From Collybiopsis luxurians FD-317 M1 (Eukaryota; Basidiomycota; Agaricomycetes; Agaricales; Omphalotaceae): a DNA stretch of 64,000 nt. The stretch is from assembly GCA_000827265.1 (NCBI GenBank), contig KN834788.1, positions 324,049-388,048 on the forward strand, in the 5' to 3' direction. Of this stretch, positions 22,916 to 34,002 are shown piece after piece (positions within the stretch are counted from its first letter, which is position 1; each line of letters opens with the position of its first letter). Under the pieces are notes generated by a model. That model had not been told where the DNA came from. It did no database searches and saw nothing but the letters and a program-made list of their open reading frames with translations. Made by a program: the position numbers and the translations under genes.

Positions 22916-24202
22916 CTACAAAGTTTGCAAGCCATCCATATAGGTCTGGTTGATATGAAGAGTTTCATTTATGGGAGATTTATCCTCGTAGATTACAATA
23001 ATCACTGCAACTGGATACCATGCCTACCGATTTACTCGCATACATCAGTGGTGCCCGCAGAAGGAGTGAGAGAAAAACTCACAGTACTGATAATAATCAT
23101 AGCATCAGCAAATGCCAAGCATTGAGTAGCAATTTTGTATGTGTTCAGGAGAATGAGGGTAGTGTAGACCGTCTGGATCGCACAATATACAGTGCCAGAC
23201 TCAATCAGTAGAAGTAAAACATTCTGAGTCTTGGTTCTTGTAAGACCAACTTCTGCCATGACACAATGATGTTTCCTGTAAAACGGCACATTGTAAAAGC
23301 TAGATAGCTTTTCTTAACTAGGAGGTCACTTACCATGCCTTCCATGCAATCACCCCGGTTGCAAATAAGTTCACTGAAAATGAAAATAGGCACCACACCC
23401 AATCCGCAACTATAGTGCCCTCAATTTGTCTTATCTTAACCTCGGTATCATCCAATATGCCATCAACAATATTAATCACTAGGTAAATGGAGTAATGAGT
23501 TCATGAACATTATATCATGGGATAGATATCAGACGCACCAATATTTGCCGTCATGAGAGACGCAAGGACACACTTTAAGTACTTATGGTGGTCTAAAAGA
23601 TACCATGCCCTCCAAACTACAATGAAGTCGCTTAAAAGTGTCTAAATTGCAAGGGAAAGCCTCAACATACTGGATGAAGGATGAGCACAATAAACTCACG
23701 GAGATCATTGTAGCCCATCCTGGCATATAGTCCAGCGGCAGAGATTTTTCACGCACTAAATCAATTTGACCTTGGAATGATCCTTGCTCTCCTGGTTTTA
23801 TGCATACCAGAGCAAACTTGGCGAATATTAGATGTTCTGCCCCCACAATAATGACATTCCAGGTAAAGGCAATAAAAGTTAAGATCAGACAAGCGCAGAG
23901 CATGGCTCGGGCTTTGGTCCAGGATTTGGTTCTGTCAAGAAGTAAAATAAAACAGACCTGTAAGTAAGATTCAAGAGGCTGATTCTGGCATGTCTTACGC
24001 GAGAGATTGAGTTGCGATGATTGTTCCTAGAATAAATATGCCTGGAAGAAGTAAACGTTTGTGAACGAGTTCAAAAGAGGACCATTCCGAGCAAAACTAG
24101 GCAAGGTGTACCATAACTGGTTATTGTCACGACTAGTGCTACAGCTTGGAGGAGGAAGGAAGTACCAAACAAAGCAATTTGGTTTTGCTCTTCGGAGGTC
24201 AT
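22916..24202 (-). CDS. Seven-helix membrane protein, copy B
   Basis: Predicted seven-transmembrane protein of about 320 aa, family of unknown function expanded in Agaricomycetes. Seven exons: MTSEEQNQIALFGTSF..SYG; IFILGTIIATQSLA; TKSWTKARAMLCACLILTFI..SLPLDYMPGWATMIS; TLLSDFIVVWRAWYLL; VINIVDGI..VNLFATGVIAWKAW; KHHCVMAEVGLTRTKTQNVLLLLIESGTVYCAIQ; and AWYPVAVIIVIYEDKSPINETLHINQTYMDGLQTL with TAG at complement 22916-22918. Joins are canonical and in frame, so it looks intact. It lacks a signal peptide; the N-terminus is short and the C-terminal tail is about 25 residues. A receptor or sensor role is guessed from topology only. Confidence 0.78.
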
Positions 24203-27200
24203 GGCCGTAGGGGGAGACGCTTCTGGTCATTGGTTCTAATTTCTTTATATGACACTCTTGACAGACTAATTTTAAAATGATCTTGATTATGCTAGGTGAC
24301 AGACATTATGTACATTTGTCTGAAAAATCACAGAAGATACGCATAATACGGAATGGAAATTGCGGGGATGTCCGTGAACCGCCTTTTTCTCAGTATTTCT
24401 TGGATTGGCTATTTTGGCAATGAGTGAAAACGCTGTAAAGAGTAGGTGTACCCAAAGACGTAACTAGACGTTTTGCACCTCGCACATTTCCGTAGTATTC
24501 TTATCTTAGAAAGGATCCTGCATTTAAAGAATTGTGCGTCCCTGAAAAATTTTTTCTTTCGCTGCGCTTGAGTGGCGTAATCAAGACATGCAATCGTGTA
24601 TTGACAGCAAGCTCAACTACCGGTCCGATCAGAATACCAGTAAAGTCCAATCAAGTCATCATTGCAACGACACAAGTTGGTTACATGCCATTTGTGTCAA
24701 GGAAGGGATTGAAAATACAATGTTGTGTGCATGATGGATGGAATGAAGGTCCGTCGCTCTCATCCTGTGTCATTTCTGTGGCACCGGGTTGATTGGAGGG
24801 TCAAGTGTTCGCTAGTACATTTTCGGTACAAAGTGTTTTTAACAGCTTCCCGGCTATATACTATGGAATTAAACAGATCATTTCGATGGCAGTGACTCTG
24901 CTTAGTATTGCTTTCTACTTGAGGTTATATGTAAATCACCCAGCTAATAATTTCACGACATGCAATTAATCAATTTCCACTTGCTATCTTTATTAAAATC
25001 AATGAACATCCACCACTTACCTCACATTTTTGGTAGTCATGTAACAGCTCATGACCAAGGTTAGTAAAATTCGAGCAGATCCATTGAAAAGCTGCCAACC
25101 GCCTTGCGCGTTGTGTGCGTTGTGCATCGTGGGCCACTATAATACTTATCCGGCTGCCGGCTTTAACAGCCTACAGCAATCTTTAACCTCCTTCCATTTT
25201 GCAACGTGCTATTGGAGAAATCTGTCTCAAATTTGGAGTCAAGGCTCTATTTTGAAGGAGTCTCGAAACAAACCCGCTACGTAGGGCCCGGAACTCAATG
25301 ATTTTCGCTTTATGCTCCAATTTGATCCATTGTTTATCGATCTGCTATTGGTATCCTGATCCGTCTTTTCTATGTCTGATCCGTGTTTCTGATTCTTGAG
25401 TTTTTATAACCACTACCCTGCTGATCGCATTTAGGCAACTCCTGCGGCTTCTTTCTCTACTGCCCATCTTGAGTTCTGATTCGCTATCTAATTTTAATTG
25501 TTTCTGTGAACTCATCTTTTTTGCGAACATTCTTAGCGTTTAGAAAGTATGTTCTTGTTTTGGCTTTTCTTCGTAATTGCGCTACCAACGTTGCAATAAG
25601 CATATTCACTCTCCCGAAATCTTGATACACTTTTTTATGCTCTTGCTTTGAAGCAGTGTCAGGACAGCTATCATGCAGTTGTGGGTTAGAATTTCCCCTG
25701 TCCGTGTGGAGGTCTCAATTCAGCTGTGCCCCTGGATTTTTCCCTTGTATTTGGATTAGGCATTCCTCGATCTCCCGTAAGTTAGTACCTGTTAAACGCA
25801 TATACCGTGTCTGACATCATTTTCCATCTCCTGTTAGGTACTTGTTACTCAATAGATCATTCCGGCCGCGCTGATATGACATTTTACTTCATGAATAGTT
25901 CAGAATTCCGAGCCATTTGAGCATTATACCCTGTTAAAGTCAGAATGCCCTTGGAGAAGAGGGTACTAGGTAGCCCGATAAGTAACGCTACTGTTACGGT
26001 ATGCACCCTTCCATTATCAATTTGAGCCCTTGCTTATGTCGCTCTCTTCCGGCCCCCACCTGGGCGCCTTTCACCCTTGACATCGATCCCGATCATTCCG
26101 TATGTTCATCTATTAGCGGGTTCATTTTGCAAAATTGCTGTTCCAAACTTCCATTCTCTAGATTAACCGTGGAGATAAGGACCAACGACAAAGGTATTGA
26201 ACGCTAGTGAACACGTGCACCAAGTTCACAGTCGCTTCCATCTTGAGGAAAAAACTTCAGATAAAATGCTCGAACAAAGACTCGACTCTCTTTCAACAAT
26301 CCGAACTCCCTTTGAAAGCACAGTCTGCAGTCGTGGCCATTGTAACTTTGAAGGGAAACACGGATTAGTCCGAATACCGTAAAATGCCTTCAGTGTATTG
26401 TAGATCTGCGTAGATCAGGATAAATATAATGTGGGCGCCCTTAGAGCAAGACATCATGATCACCAAGTCTACGAAAAGGGTCTACTGGATCCGGAACTGA
26501 GTTCTCCTGCACCTTTCCGAAAACCCCACGGCACGCAATTTCAGTCTGAGCCTTGACCTTGACCACAACACGCCTAGTTCACGATCTGAACACCGGCTTA
26601 ATTATCCCGGCGCTGGCCCATGTACCATCATCTGCGGGACTGCTGTAGAAGCTCGCAAGTCATACACAGCATAGCTGCTGTAGATCTTCCCGCACTGAGG
26701 AAATTAAATGCCACAGACAAGCGTGCATTTCGCATACGGCTCTCTCATACTTATGTTTAATTCCCCGAATCTTTTTGAAGGAAGGACTCTCGTACTGATT
26801 TCTCGGCCAAGAACGCGGTAATCTCTTCAAAAAATGGATTAAAGTCTTCAGGAGATCAAAGGGGAACTGATTAACTCCTCGAAGGTTGGAAATCAACAAT
26901 CCATGTCGCTTTAATGTCCCACCAGTGTACCATAAACAAACCAAGTGAACAGACTTTAGAACGAGGGGTGTAGAGCGAGTGTACGTCGTTCGGATCCACA
27001 CCCGGAAGTCGACAGAAATCAAACCGCACTGCGAATTTGGCGGGTGGGTAAGGGGAGGAACGACTCTTGTAGAGTTCGAGGCAATGAAATGCCTTGAATT
27101 ATCCATGAGTATGGGTGTAGAAAAAGGTAACAGAAGAACACGCTGCATAGTCGATAGCATTATCATATTTTCGGTACCAAGTTTTCAACGTAAAGGGGTT

Positions 27201-27357
27201 ATAATATGGGCGCCCCTCCCTTTAGCTTCGTCTTCCTCCTGACGTACCCTTCGTAGCTGGAGATATGTAGGCTTACGGTCGAGCCACTTCGCTCTTGAAT
27301 TAATTACCAACATCACTTAAACAATTCACATTGAAAAATTAAGTAAGCGGAAGAATA
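24203..27357. other. 3.2-kb interval without a recognisable gene
   Basis: Open frames occur (for example 24532-24792 plus, 25345-25530 minus with many basic residues, 26660-27166 minus) but none carries a known motif or consistent splice sites. Two short copies of a motif close to ATAATRTGGGCGCCC occur at about 26428 and 27202. The first part should include the promoter of copy B. Confidence 0.4.
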
Positions 27358-27537
27358 TCAGGAATGTGAGGTGGGACAGTAGCTGGTACCTTTGCAAGCC
27401 GAACAGACTATAAAATCTGTCTCTCCTGGAAACTTGTGGCAAGCTTCACACACCTGTACCAAGGGACTCGGGGATGGCCTCGTACAGGTGCTCCTCGCCC
27501 GTATTACTTCTGATGATGGCCTCGTCCTTAGGAACAT
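27358..27537 (-). pseudogene. Truncated MYND-like zinc-finger fragment
   Basis: A 59-codon minus-strand frame ends VQVCEACHKFPGETDFIV, CSACKGTSYC, then PTSHS and stop. The spacing C-x2-C-x11-C-x2-C-x5-C is that of the first half of a MYND zinc finger (C.xC...C.xC....YC). The second half (C...CQxxxWxxHxxxC) is missing. A relic of a MYND protein is the simplest reading; a short real exon of an unseen gene is possible. Confidence 0.4.
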
Positions 27538-27921
27538 TTTTGATACCTGCCATCGCGGTAATCGGCGTCGAAGGGGTATTCATATCGTGGAGGTGGAAGA
27601 AAGGTCTGTTGATTTTATAATATTTTTTATTAACCGAGATTCTAAGACATTCACAAGAGGGTGAACAAGAGGGTGACTCATTGCACGCGTGCAATTTCTA
27701 TATATGTTCAAGCTTTCAAGTCCCGGTTTCGGTTAAGCGCCGAAGATTTGGTATCGTCAGCTTTGACCTCGATCCTGTTTCAGCAAGAATGGAATCCCTG
27801 AGTCCTGGATCTCTTTCTCTATTCAAGGAATATCGGCTCACACGTAGGTTTTCTTGTTCCTCATGGTCGACTGCGGAAGCGAATAGGTCAAGAAATAACT
27901 TTCGCCCAAATGAATACATTA

Positions 27922-28753
27922 CTAGTCGGTTCCAGCGAACTCAAGCTCGGGACAGAGTTTATATGCTTTCCTATACCACTGCATAGCTTCTGCAGAGTTG
28001 TTCCCATCCTCCAATCTCACTGCCATCTCTAGCGCGAGCGTTCCTTTGGCTTTGCTCTCCAGGCCTGCGCAGGCCGCATCAAGATCGAAAGGGACCTCTC
28101 GCGAAAACATAATGTCAGTTCGCAACAGATACTTTACCCCTCGCCGCAAGTTTTCCCCATCATGAAAGAGCGAATCACGGAATACGGCTGCTGAGCCTTT
28201 GACGGGGTGCACTTGCCCTAGAACAGGATAAGTCCCATCCTCGAGAGCAGAAGGCGACAAGACTCGTGTTGATCCGCCGTCTTCAGGAGGAACTGATTTT
28301 AAGTAGATGTTCACAGTCATGAAGCTCTGAGAGTCAATGGATGCCAGGCGACGGCCGTCAATGTGAGGCTCAAAGCCACAATCTTCGAGTCCGATCATAT
28401 CAGAATGATAGAAACCGGATAATGAGTGTTACAATAGATAGCTCACCTTGCTCATATCGACAGAACCTAAACCTAGCATTACAACCTGAGGCCAGCCACC
28501 TGCACCCCTTTTCATCGGTTATGTTGATGTTTCCGTAGAAGGGATTGAGACGCTCCCAGATAGTGTTGGACAACTCTTCATCTTCAAAAACGGAGCGAAG
28601 CCTTCGAGTTAGCGTTAGATTGTGTGGGACCATATCTGCAGAATGTTTTTGAATGATGGCGTCACACTCGGTATCCGAAAGGAGACCCGATATGATGTGT
28701 ACAAAGTTTTCGTCCGATTCGTAGGGTATGGGGAGACGAGATAGCGAAGCCAT
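27922..28753 (-). CDS. 2-oxoglutarate/Fe(II)-dependent dioxygenase (prolyl 4-hydroxylase-like)
   Basis: Two-exon gene of about 255 aa (28447-28753 and 27922-28382 with a 64-nt intron). It shows the double-stranded beta-helix of the 2OG-Fe(II) superfamily. The first two iron ligands are in FEPHIDGRR (H-x-D), the distal His in SLFHDGE, and the 2-oxoglutarate-binding Arg in RRGVKYLLRTDIMFSRE. SFMTVNIYLKSVPPEDGGSTRVL is typical of the P4H-like branch. The start MASLSRLPIPYESDENFVHIISGLL begins at the first ATG; the C-terminus is ELEFAGTD. Members hydroxylate protein or small-molecule substrates; no signal peptide is obvious so a cytosolic enzyme is likely. It lies in the same direction as, and 0.4 kb beyond, the MLKL-like gene, with no evidence of functional linkage. 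Confidence 0.85.
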
Positions 28754-29134
28754 ATTGCTGGGTAGGTAATTGTCAGGAGTAACCAGATATTTTTGCAGTA
28801 CATAATACGGCGATGGCTAGAAATGAGTCAACTCGAAATCGGGAGCGGTGAAAACAACCAGATGACAGTTGACTTGATCTGATCGTCTCAATGTCTACAG
28901 CTCCTTTGGCAGTGCTTCAAATGCGCGAAACCAAATTCGTGAAACGCGGACCAATCACGTCCGTCTGCCTTAGATTTGGCATTACTCGCCTGCCGAATCG
29001 GATGCGATTAAACCTTGGTCTTATTCAATCGATCTTTGTATGTTTGGTCTTTATTCACATATTAAGACATTACAGATATCAACAAGTATCAGCTTTTCCG
29101 CACCATGATCTTGCAGGAAAATAATTCGAAGTCT

Positions 29135-31775
29135 TCATTCTGTTACCACATGCATTTCCGCAGAATAGATATGATTGACCCATCCTGGGAACCTAATGAA
29201 GCAATGCTTTATCGTAGGCGTCGACTTGCGCAAAATCGATGTACTTACCTGGCTTTGGGGAGAAGGGCAATCACATCGCCTCTTTGTGCCTCCTGGTAAA
29301 TCATCAGTGCGTCGAACTTTGAAACAAACATTCGGACAAGATACCACGCACCTTAATGAAGGGATTCCGCCAATCCAGGTTAGTACGATGCACTCGAGGG
29401 GTGGAGTCCGCAAATGGCAGACGGATTATTTCATATCGGGTGTCTGCTATCATGAAGCCTCTGGGCTGTCCTCGAAGAGCTTTCTCAAGATTCACTTGCT
29501 TCCTAGTTCCATCAGGTTGCTCTCTGAGGAGGGCAAGCTCAATCCATGTCCAAGCACCATCCCGTTGAGGAGCCGCTACAGTCTGCGTGAGACGAGACAT
29601 CTTGTCAGTTATGAAGAAAATTTTTACGAACTGGTATTTTCTCGTCCTTGATCATGACACTTGACCTCGATAGTAAGCTGTCTGAGTGGATGATCACTCA
29701 GGCCGTTCAAGGGCGCAGAAGCCACATATAGACGATCATTCTCCTGCTTAAACGTTGTGTGAACTTTGGAGATATAAGGTACTACTCTCCAGCGATCAAT
29801 GTTTTGTAAACCAGTTAGCTCGGAGACATTTTTCGCTGTAGGCATCAGTGCCAGCAGATCCGATAACTGATCCTTGGAATCCCGGTCTTCCAGCTGTTTC
29901 ATGAGATCCTGAAGTTTTGGACGAGCAGATGGATCGTCTGCTGAACACTGGCTCGCAACAGAGGTCAGAACGGGAAATTTTCGGGAAGGGTGTCGCTCTT
30001 GAATGATAGTAATCAGTGACGACACTATGACGCCCAAAGAGAATATATCGGATTCAGGAGTTAGAGTGCCGCCTTCGAGGAGTTCCGGAGCAATCCATTC
30101 ACGCAGTATCTGCTCTAGTATAGGACGTTGAGCTTCAGAAACTCGCGTATCCTCCAGCCGTAATCCCACAGATCCAACGAGGAGATTTCCTTTATCGTCA
30201 ACATCCACCGTGCTCTAGAAAATATAATTGGATGAGTTTTTTTCGAACTACTGGCACGGGCAAGCACGTACTGGTCTCAATCTGCCGTGAATTACAGGCG
30301 GAGTACGGGTGTGTAGATAATCCAGCGCACGCACAAGTTCAAGTATCTGAATGAATTGAATTCCACTAGTGCTAAAGTTAACAAATGAGTTACTCACCAG
30401 GCGTCGCAGATTAGGCTTTGTGGTCACCTTAACATATTCTGCTATATTAAGATGTGATGGCTGAACCAGGATGAAGGGAGGATTATCGACAGTTGATGCG
30501 CCAAGGAATCCTGCAGGTGGGATCGAAAGATTAACTCGGACATTGTTGTATGTCTAGAATCAAGCGTACCTTGTATGCGATTACTTCGCAGGTTTTTCCA
30601 GGCCTAGGCGCGGAGCTGAGCTAGGAGCGTAGACAGAAAGGTTCGAAGCCACCTTGACATATCTGAGCGTTGTTTCCTCATCTTTCAACTCGACAATGCC
30701 AACGGAGTCGCCCAACCATCTTCCAGCCCTTATGAAGGATGTTGGGTCGGATCCCAGAAGAAAGCCTCGGTCCACTTCCCAGCTTGTTACAGTCCAAGAC
30801 TTGATCTCGACCACATCCTGAGCCGATCTTTGTTCACTAAGGCGCGCTATACCCGCACGAAGGAACATGATCTCCACGTCCTTCAATCGAATCCTTCCAG
30901 TATCGTGTCTGTCAAGTAAGGCCTTCATTCCAGTTATCGTGGCCTTGGAGTCGACATTGATAGTTTGGAGAATCTCGTCAAGCATCATTGGAGTGCCAGA
31001 AGACATGGATGTGACGGCTTGATAGGTTTGCATCTGCAGCTCTTTGATGTCTTCATCTCTTGCCGTTTGCAGTTGTGCTTCGGAAATCCGACTCCTGTTA
31101 TGATCACTTGCAAGGTCCCACAGGTCGTCGAGCTTTTTATGGGTTTGAATCAGGGCAGAACCCTAACGGAGGAATCAACATTCGGCCAGACAGTAGAGAG
31201 AGAATGGTAAGCTCACCTGGAAGGCTAGACAGGCCGTCCACACTTTTCGTTCCAAGTCTTGGATTGTCAGTTTCATATCTCCGGATTGAAGCATGGCCTT
31301 GAAAAAGTTCCTCTGCTTTAGCGAAATCGCGAAGTCCCTGATGCTCTCTAGATTGCTAGAAGGCAGTCAGCTTAGAATATAACGCCACGAAGTAGAGTAA
31401 CACACGCGATTAAGGTGCCCACACTCCCTTGCAGGGTCTGATCGGAAAAATTCTGGGGAACTTTGAGAGACGCAAGGATTTCGCAGACGCGGGCGAATAA
31501 GAGCTTCAGCTGGTTCTTGTTATCTTGAGCCTTGAAAGCGAAGATCAGCCATGATAGTAGTGAGCAACTTGGTTTTTTACCTGCTCGACAGCTTGAAGAA
31601 CTTGATCTAGTACTCCAGTGATTGCCCCGCCTATTCCGCCTGGAATGGCTGAGAGAACCTTTCACATCTGCGGATTAGGCTTCCGGGGCTATCCTCTCAA
31701 CCGGTGAAAAACACTGACAGGTTTGACAACGTTAAAGCATTGCACGGCATTAATCGAGCCATCTACAGTCAGCAT
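29135..31775 (-). CDS. MLKL-like protein: four-helix domain plus pseudokinase
   Basis: Twelve-exon model, 676 codons, all joins in frame. Exons on the minus strand: 31719-31775, 31581-31658, 31406-31530, 31217-31355, 30653-31162, 30570-30603, 30398-30510, 30272-30346, 29666-30214, 29352-29600, 29249-29292, 29135-29192. Residues about 20-135 form the helical domain (AIPGGIGGAITGVLDQVLQ; LLFARVCEILASLKVPQ; NLESIRDFAISLKQRNFFK; DLERKVWTACLAFQ), closely matching the pattern of MLKL-type N-terminal four-helix bundles. Residues about 135-270 are a helical linker. A kinase-like domain follows: GRWLGDSVGIVEL, RYVK at the beta-3 Lys position, GFLGAST, PPFILVQ, LVRALDYLH, HGRLRP in place of HRDLKP, SVGL in place of DFG, and APELLEGGTLTPESDIFSLGVI. 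The missing catalytic Asp residues argue for a pseudokinase. Residues about 560-676 (DGAWTWIELALL..FPGWVNHIYSAEMHV) form a C-terminal domain not identified. Weak points: the 49-nt intron at 30604-30652 and a GTCAAG donor at exon 9. Likely role, by analogy, membrane-active cell-death effector or adaptor. Confidence 0.72.
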
Positions 31776-32557
31776 TCCTCATGAAATTAGTCGAAGATGT
31801 AATAAGATGGGTTGAGATATGGAAGAAGACGGCAGCGTTGAACTGTATTTATACATGTTCATTCAATACAAATGATGCTGGCGCAGGTAAATCCAGATCT
31901 CCCTGAGGTCAATCTTCGTAGGAACCATTAGCCTGTTATGTGTCAAGCCCAAGATCCCGAGAAGTTGATAAAGATAAATTAATCGTTTACAGAGGTTTTC
32001 CAGCTCGTCAAGAAAACCTAGGCCAATTTAAAAAAAAAAAGAATTCACTACAAGTCTATAAGAATTACGAGAGGGTTGGGGCTTCTTGGAGCTCGGCTAA
32101 CAATCGGCCCGAACTTTGAATGAGTCCGGTTAGCGACCATCGCCAGCCCCGAAGTCGGCCAATATATGCCATTTTTGAAAATTAGCGTAGGTTTTGTTGA
32201 GCTGACATACAGTGGTAACTTATCCATCTTCCCATACGGAACTGCAGCACGCATAAGTTCGGCAACATATGATGTCACCTACTCCGCTGCGGCTCCAGCG
32301 AAGTTCAAGGAACTTTAGATTTAGTAAAGGATGGCTGATATACACCGAACGCCGAATTAAATGGACCTTAAATGGACCTTTCGATGCCTAACGTTTACCT
32401 CGTTGCATGTTTCTCTTTGACTGGAAAGATATAGGCATGTACTCGTTAGACCTGCGGAAGGAAGAAGACAATTCCAAAATTAACACCTCTCTTCGGTTGT
32501 CTTTTTTTTTTGCAGACGGGTTCCATCATCTCATCTCATCTCGCAGATGACGTGTAT
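31776..32557. other. Interval between the two MLKL-like copies
   Basis: No kinase-like or other recognisable coding follows the truncated copy. Should contain the promoter of the full-length gene. Confidence 0.45.
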
Positions 32558-33272
32558 CTAACGCATATTCGAACCTTGAATTCCGTCTCGCTTATTCATG
32601 ATATCCCAAAGCTCGTCGAGCTGTTTAGTGGTTTGTATCAAGACCGAGTTCTATTAAGGTAGGCAAAGCGTCAGTGGGCAAGGCGTAAGCGAGCCCTTTG
32701 CTCACCTGGAAGCAAAGACAGAATACCGTCACGCTGTGTTCCAGTTCTTCCCTCGTCAAACTGACATCTTCAGAAGATTGGAATATGGACTTCAAGAGAT
32801 TTTTCTGTCCATGTGAGATTGCAAAGTCTCTGATTTTCCCTAGATTACTGCAGGAAATTTAGTGCGATTGAGCCCCATAAAGGTGTGAGTGCAATGCACA
32901 CGACCAAGATATCAACATTTTTCTGCACTGTCTCATCCGCACTGCGTGTTTGAGGGAATTTGAGGGATGCCAGGATGTTGCAGACTCGAATAGACAAGGA
33001 CTCCAATTGGCACTTGTTATTTCGAGCCTTACAAACAATATCAGTCCTTCATCGATCTATGTGATGCAAGCAGTCTTTAAAGATGTTTACCTTTCTACAG
33101 CCTGGAGAACTTGGTCGAGTGCGCCGATTATTGTTTGACTAATCGGTTCTGGGAGTATTTCCAGAACCTTTGTACCGTTACCAGTTAGTACGAAATCCTC
33201 TCAACAAGCATTCACAGGTTTGACACTGTCGACACTGTCGACACATGTCGCTGCATCATTCGAATAGCCCAT
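32558..33272 (-). pseudogene. Second MLKL-like helical domain, truncated copy
   Basis: Partial paralogue of the gene at 29135-31775, same strand, 0.8 kb upstream of it. It reads MGYSNDAATCVDSVDS then VKP, spliced to VLEILPEPISQTIIGALDQ and VLQAVER. Further exons give CNILASLKFPQ, NLGKIRDFAISHGQKNLLKS, LEHSVTVFCLCFQ and NSVLIQTTKQLDELWDIMNK. It ends GSNMR with TAG at complement 32558-32560, just after the brace-like segment, so no kinase part exists. Exon 1 is 57 nt in both copies. At the end of exon 2, GAAAG|GTAAAC replaces GAGCAG|GTAAAA, a one-base loss that breaks frame with the next exon unless an upstream GT is used as donor. It may therefore be a pseudogene or a helical-domain-only protein. 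Confidence 0.6.
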
Positions 33273-34002
33273 AGTAAGTCGTGCAAGAATAATGGAAGTA
33301 AAAATCACCACAAAGCAGAACGAGGTTCATGTACGATTACTCAATACATGACCTACGAGTGACGCGAAAAAGGATCTTGGTGGTCGAGTTTAATCTTTCT
33401 CGTTTATTTCCATCTTTGTACGGCGGCAAGACGACTGTGATCCACAGATGGAATAAAATTTACTGGAGCGGCTCCGATCTAAGATGGAAGAATGTCAGCT
33501 TTACTTCCAGACCGAGTTGGTTAGCTCTGAGAATGTTCAGAGAAGGTTGATCGTGTGGGTCAGGAATGTCAGCAGTGAGGAGGAATGTGTGAAAACCCGT
33601 CGGGACAACTGCGTATGTAATATGATGGAACTGTATGTCTGATGCCTCTGAATATTCGAAAGACTGGACTTGTCGGAGCGAGCGAAGATATTGTTTATCA
33701 AATAGAGAGATATGAACGGAACTTGCGGCCTGAAGTGCATGAGGAGATGCGAGCTATATCCGGGCTCCATTCAAGTGGCAGAGAAAACCAGTTCCAGCGA
33801 GTTGATTGAGATCGGATTCATGCAACACGGAGAATAAAGCTTTGGGAGCAAAGTATGATTTAAAGGCGTTCTAGATTAGCAAAGGATATCTATATCACTT
33901 CCCAGCTTCTATGTACAGCCTCAGCCAAGTGGGCTTGCCGGCGAACTATTTCGGTGCGGGACGGAGGTTTCGAGTCTGAAAGCGTGTATCGCTGGCGTTT
34001 GA
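33273..34002. other. Intergenic region
   Basis: No gene supported between the truncated MLKL-like copy and seven-helix copy C. Includes a short tandem GTCGACACT direct repeat just upstream of 33240. Confidence 0.4.

Noticed and set aside
26660..27166. A 168-codon minus-strand frame as part of the MYND gene
   Set aside because: No similarity to MYND-protein regions and no splice path to the zinc-finger fragment that keeps frame.
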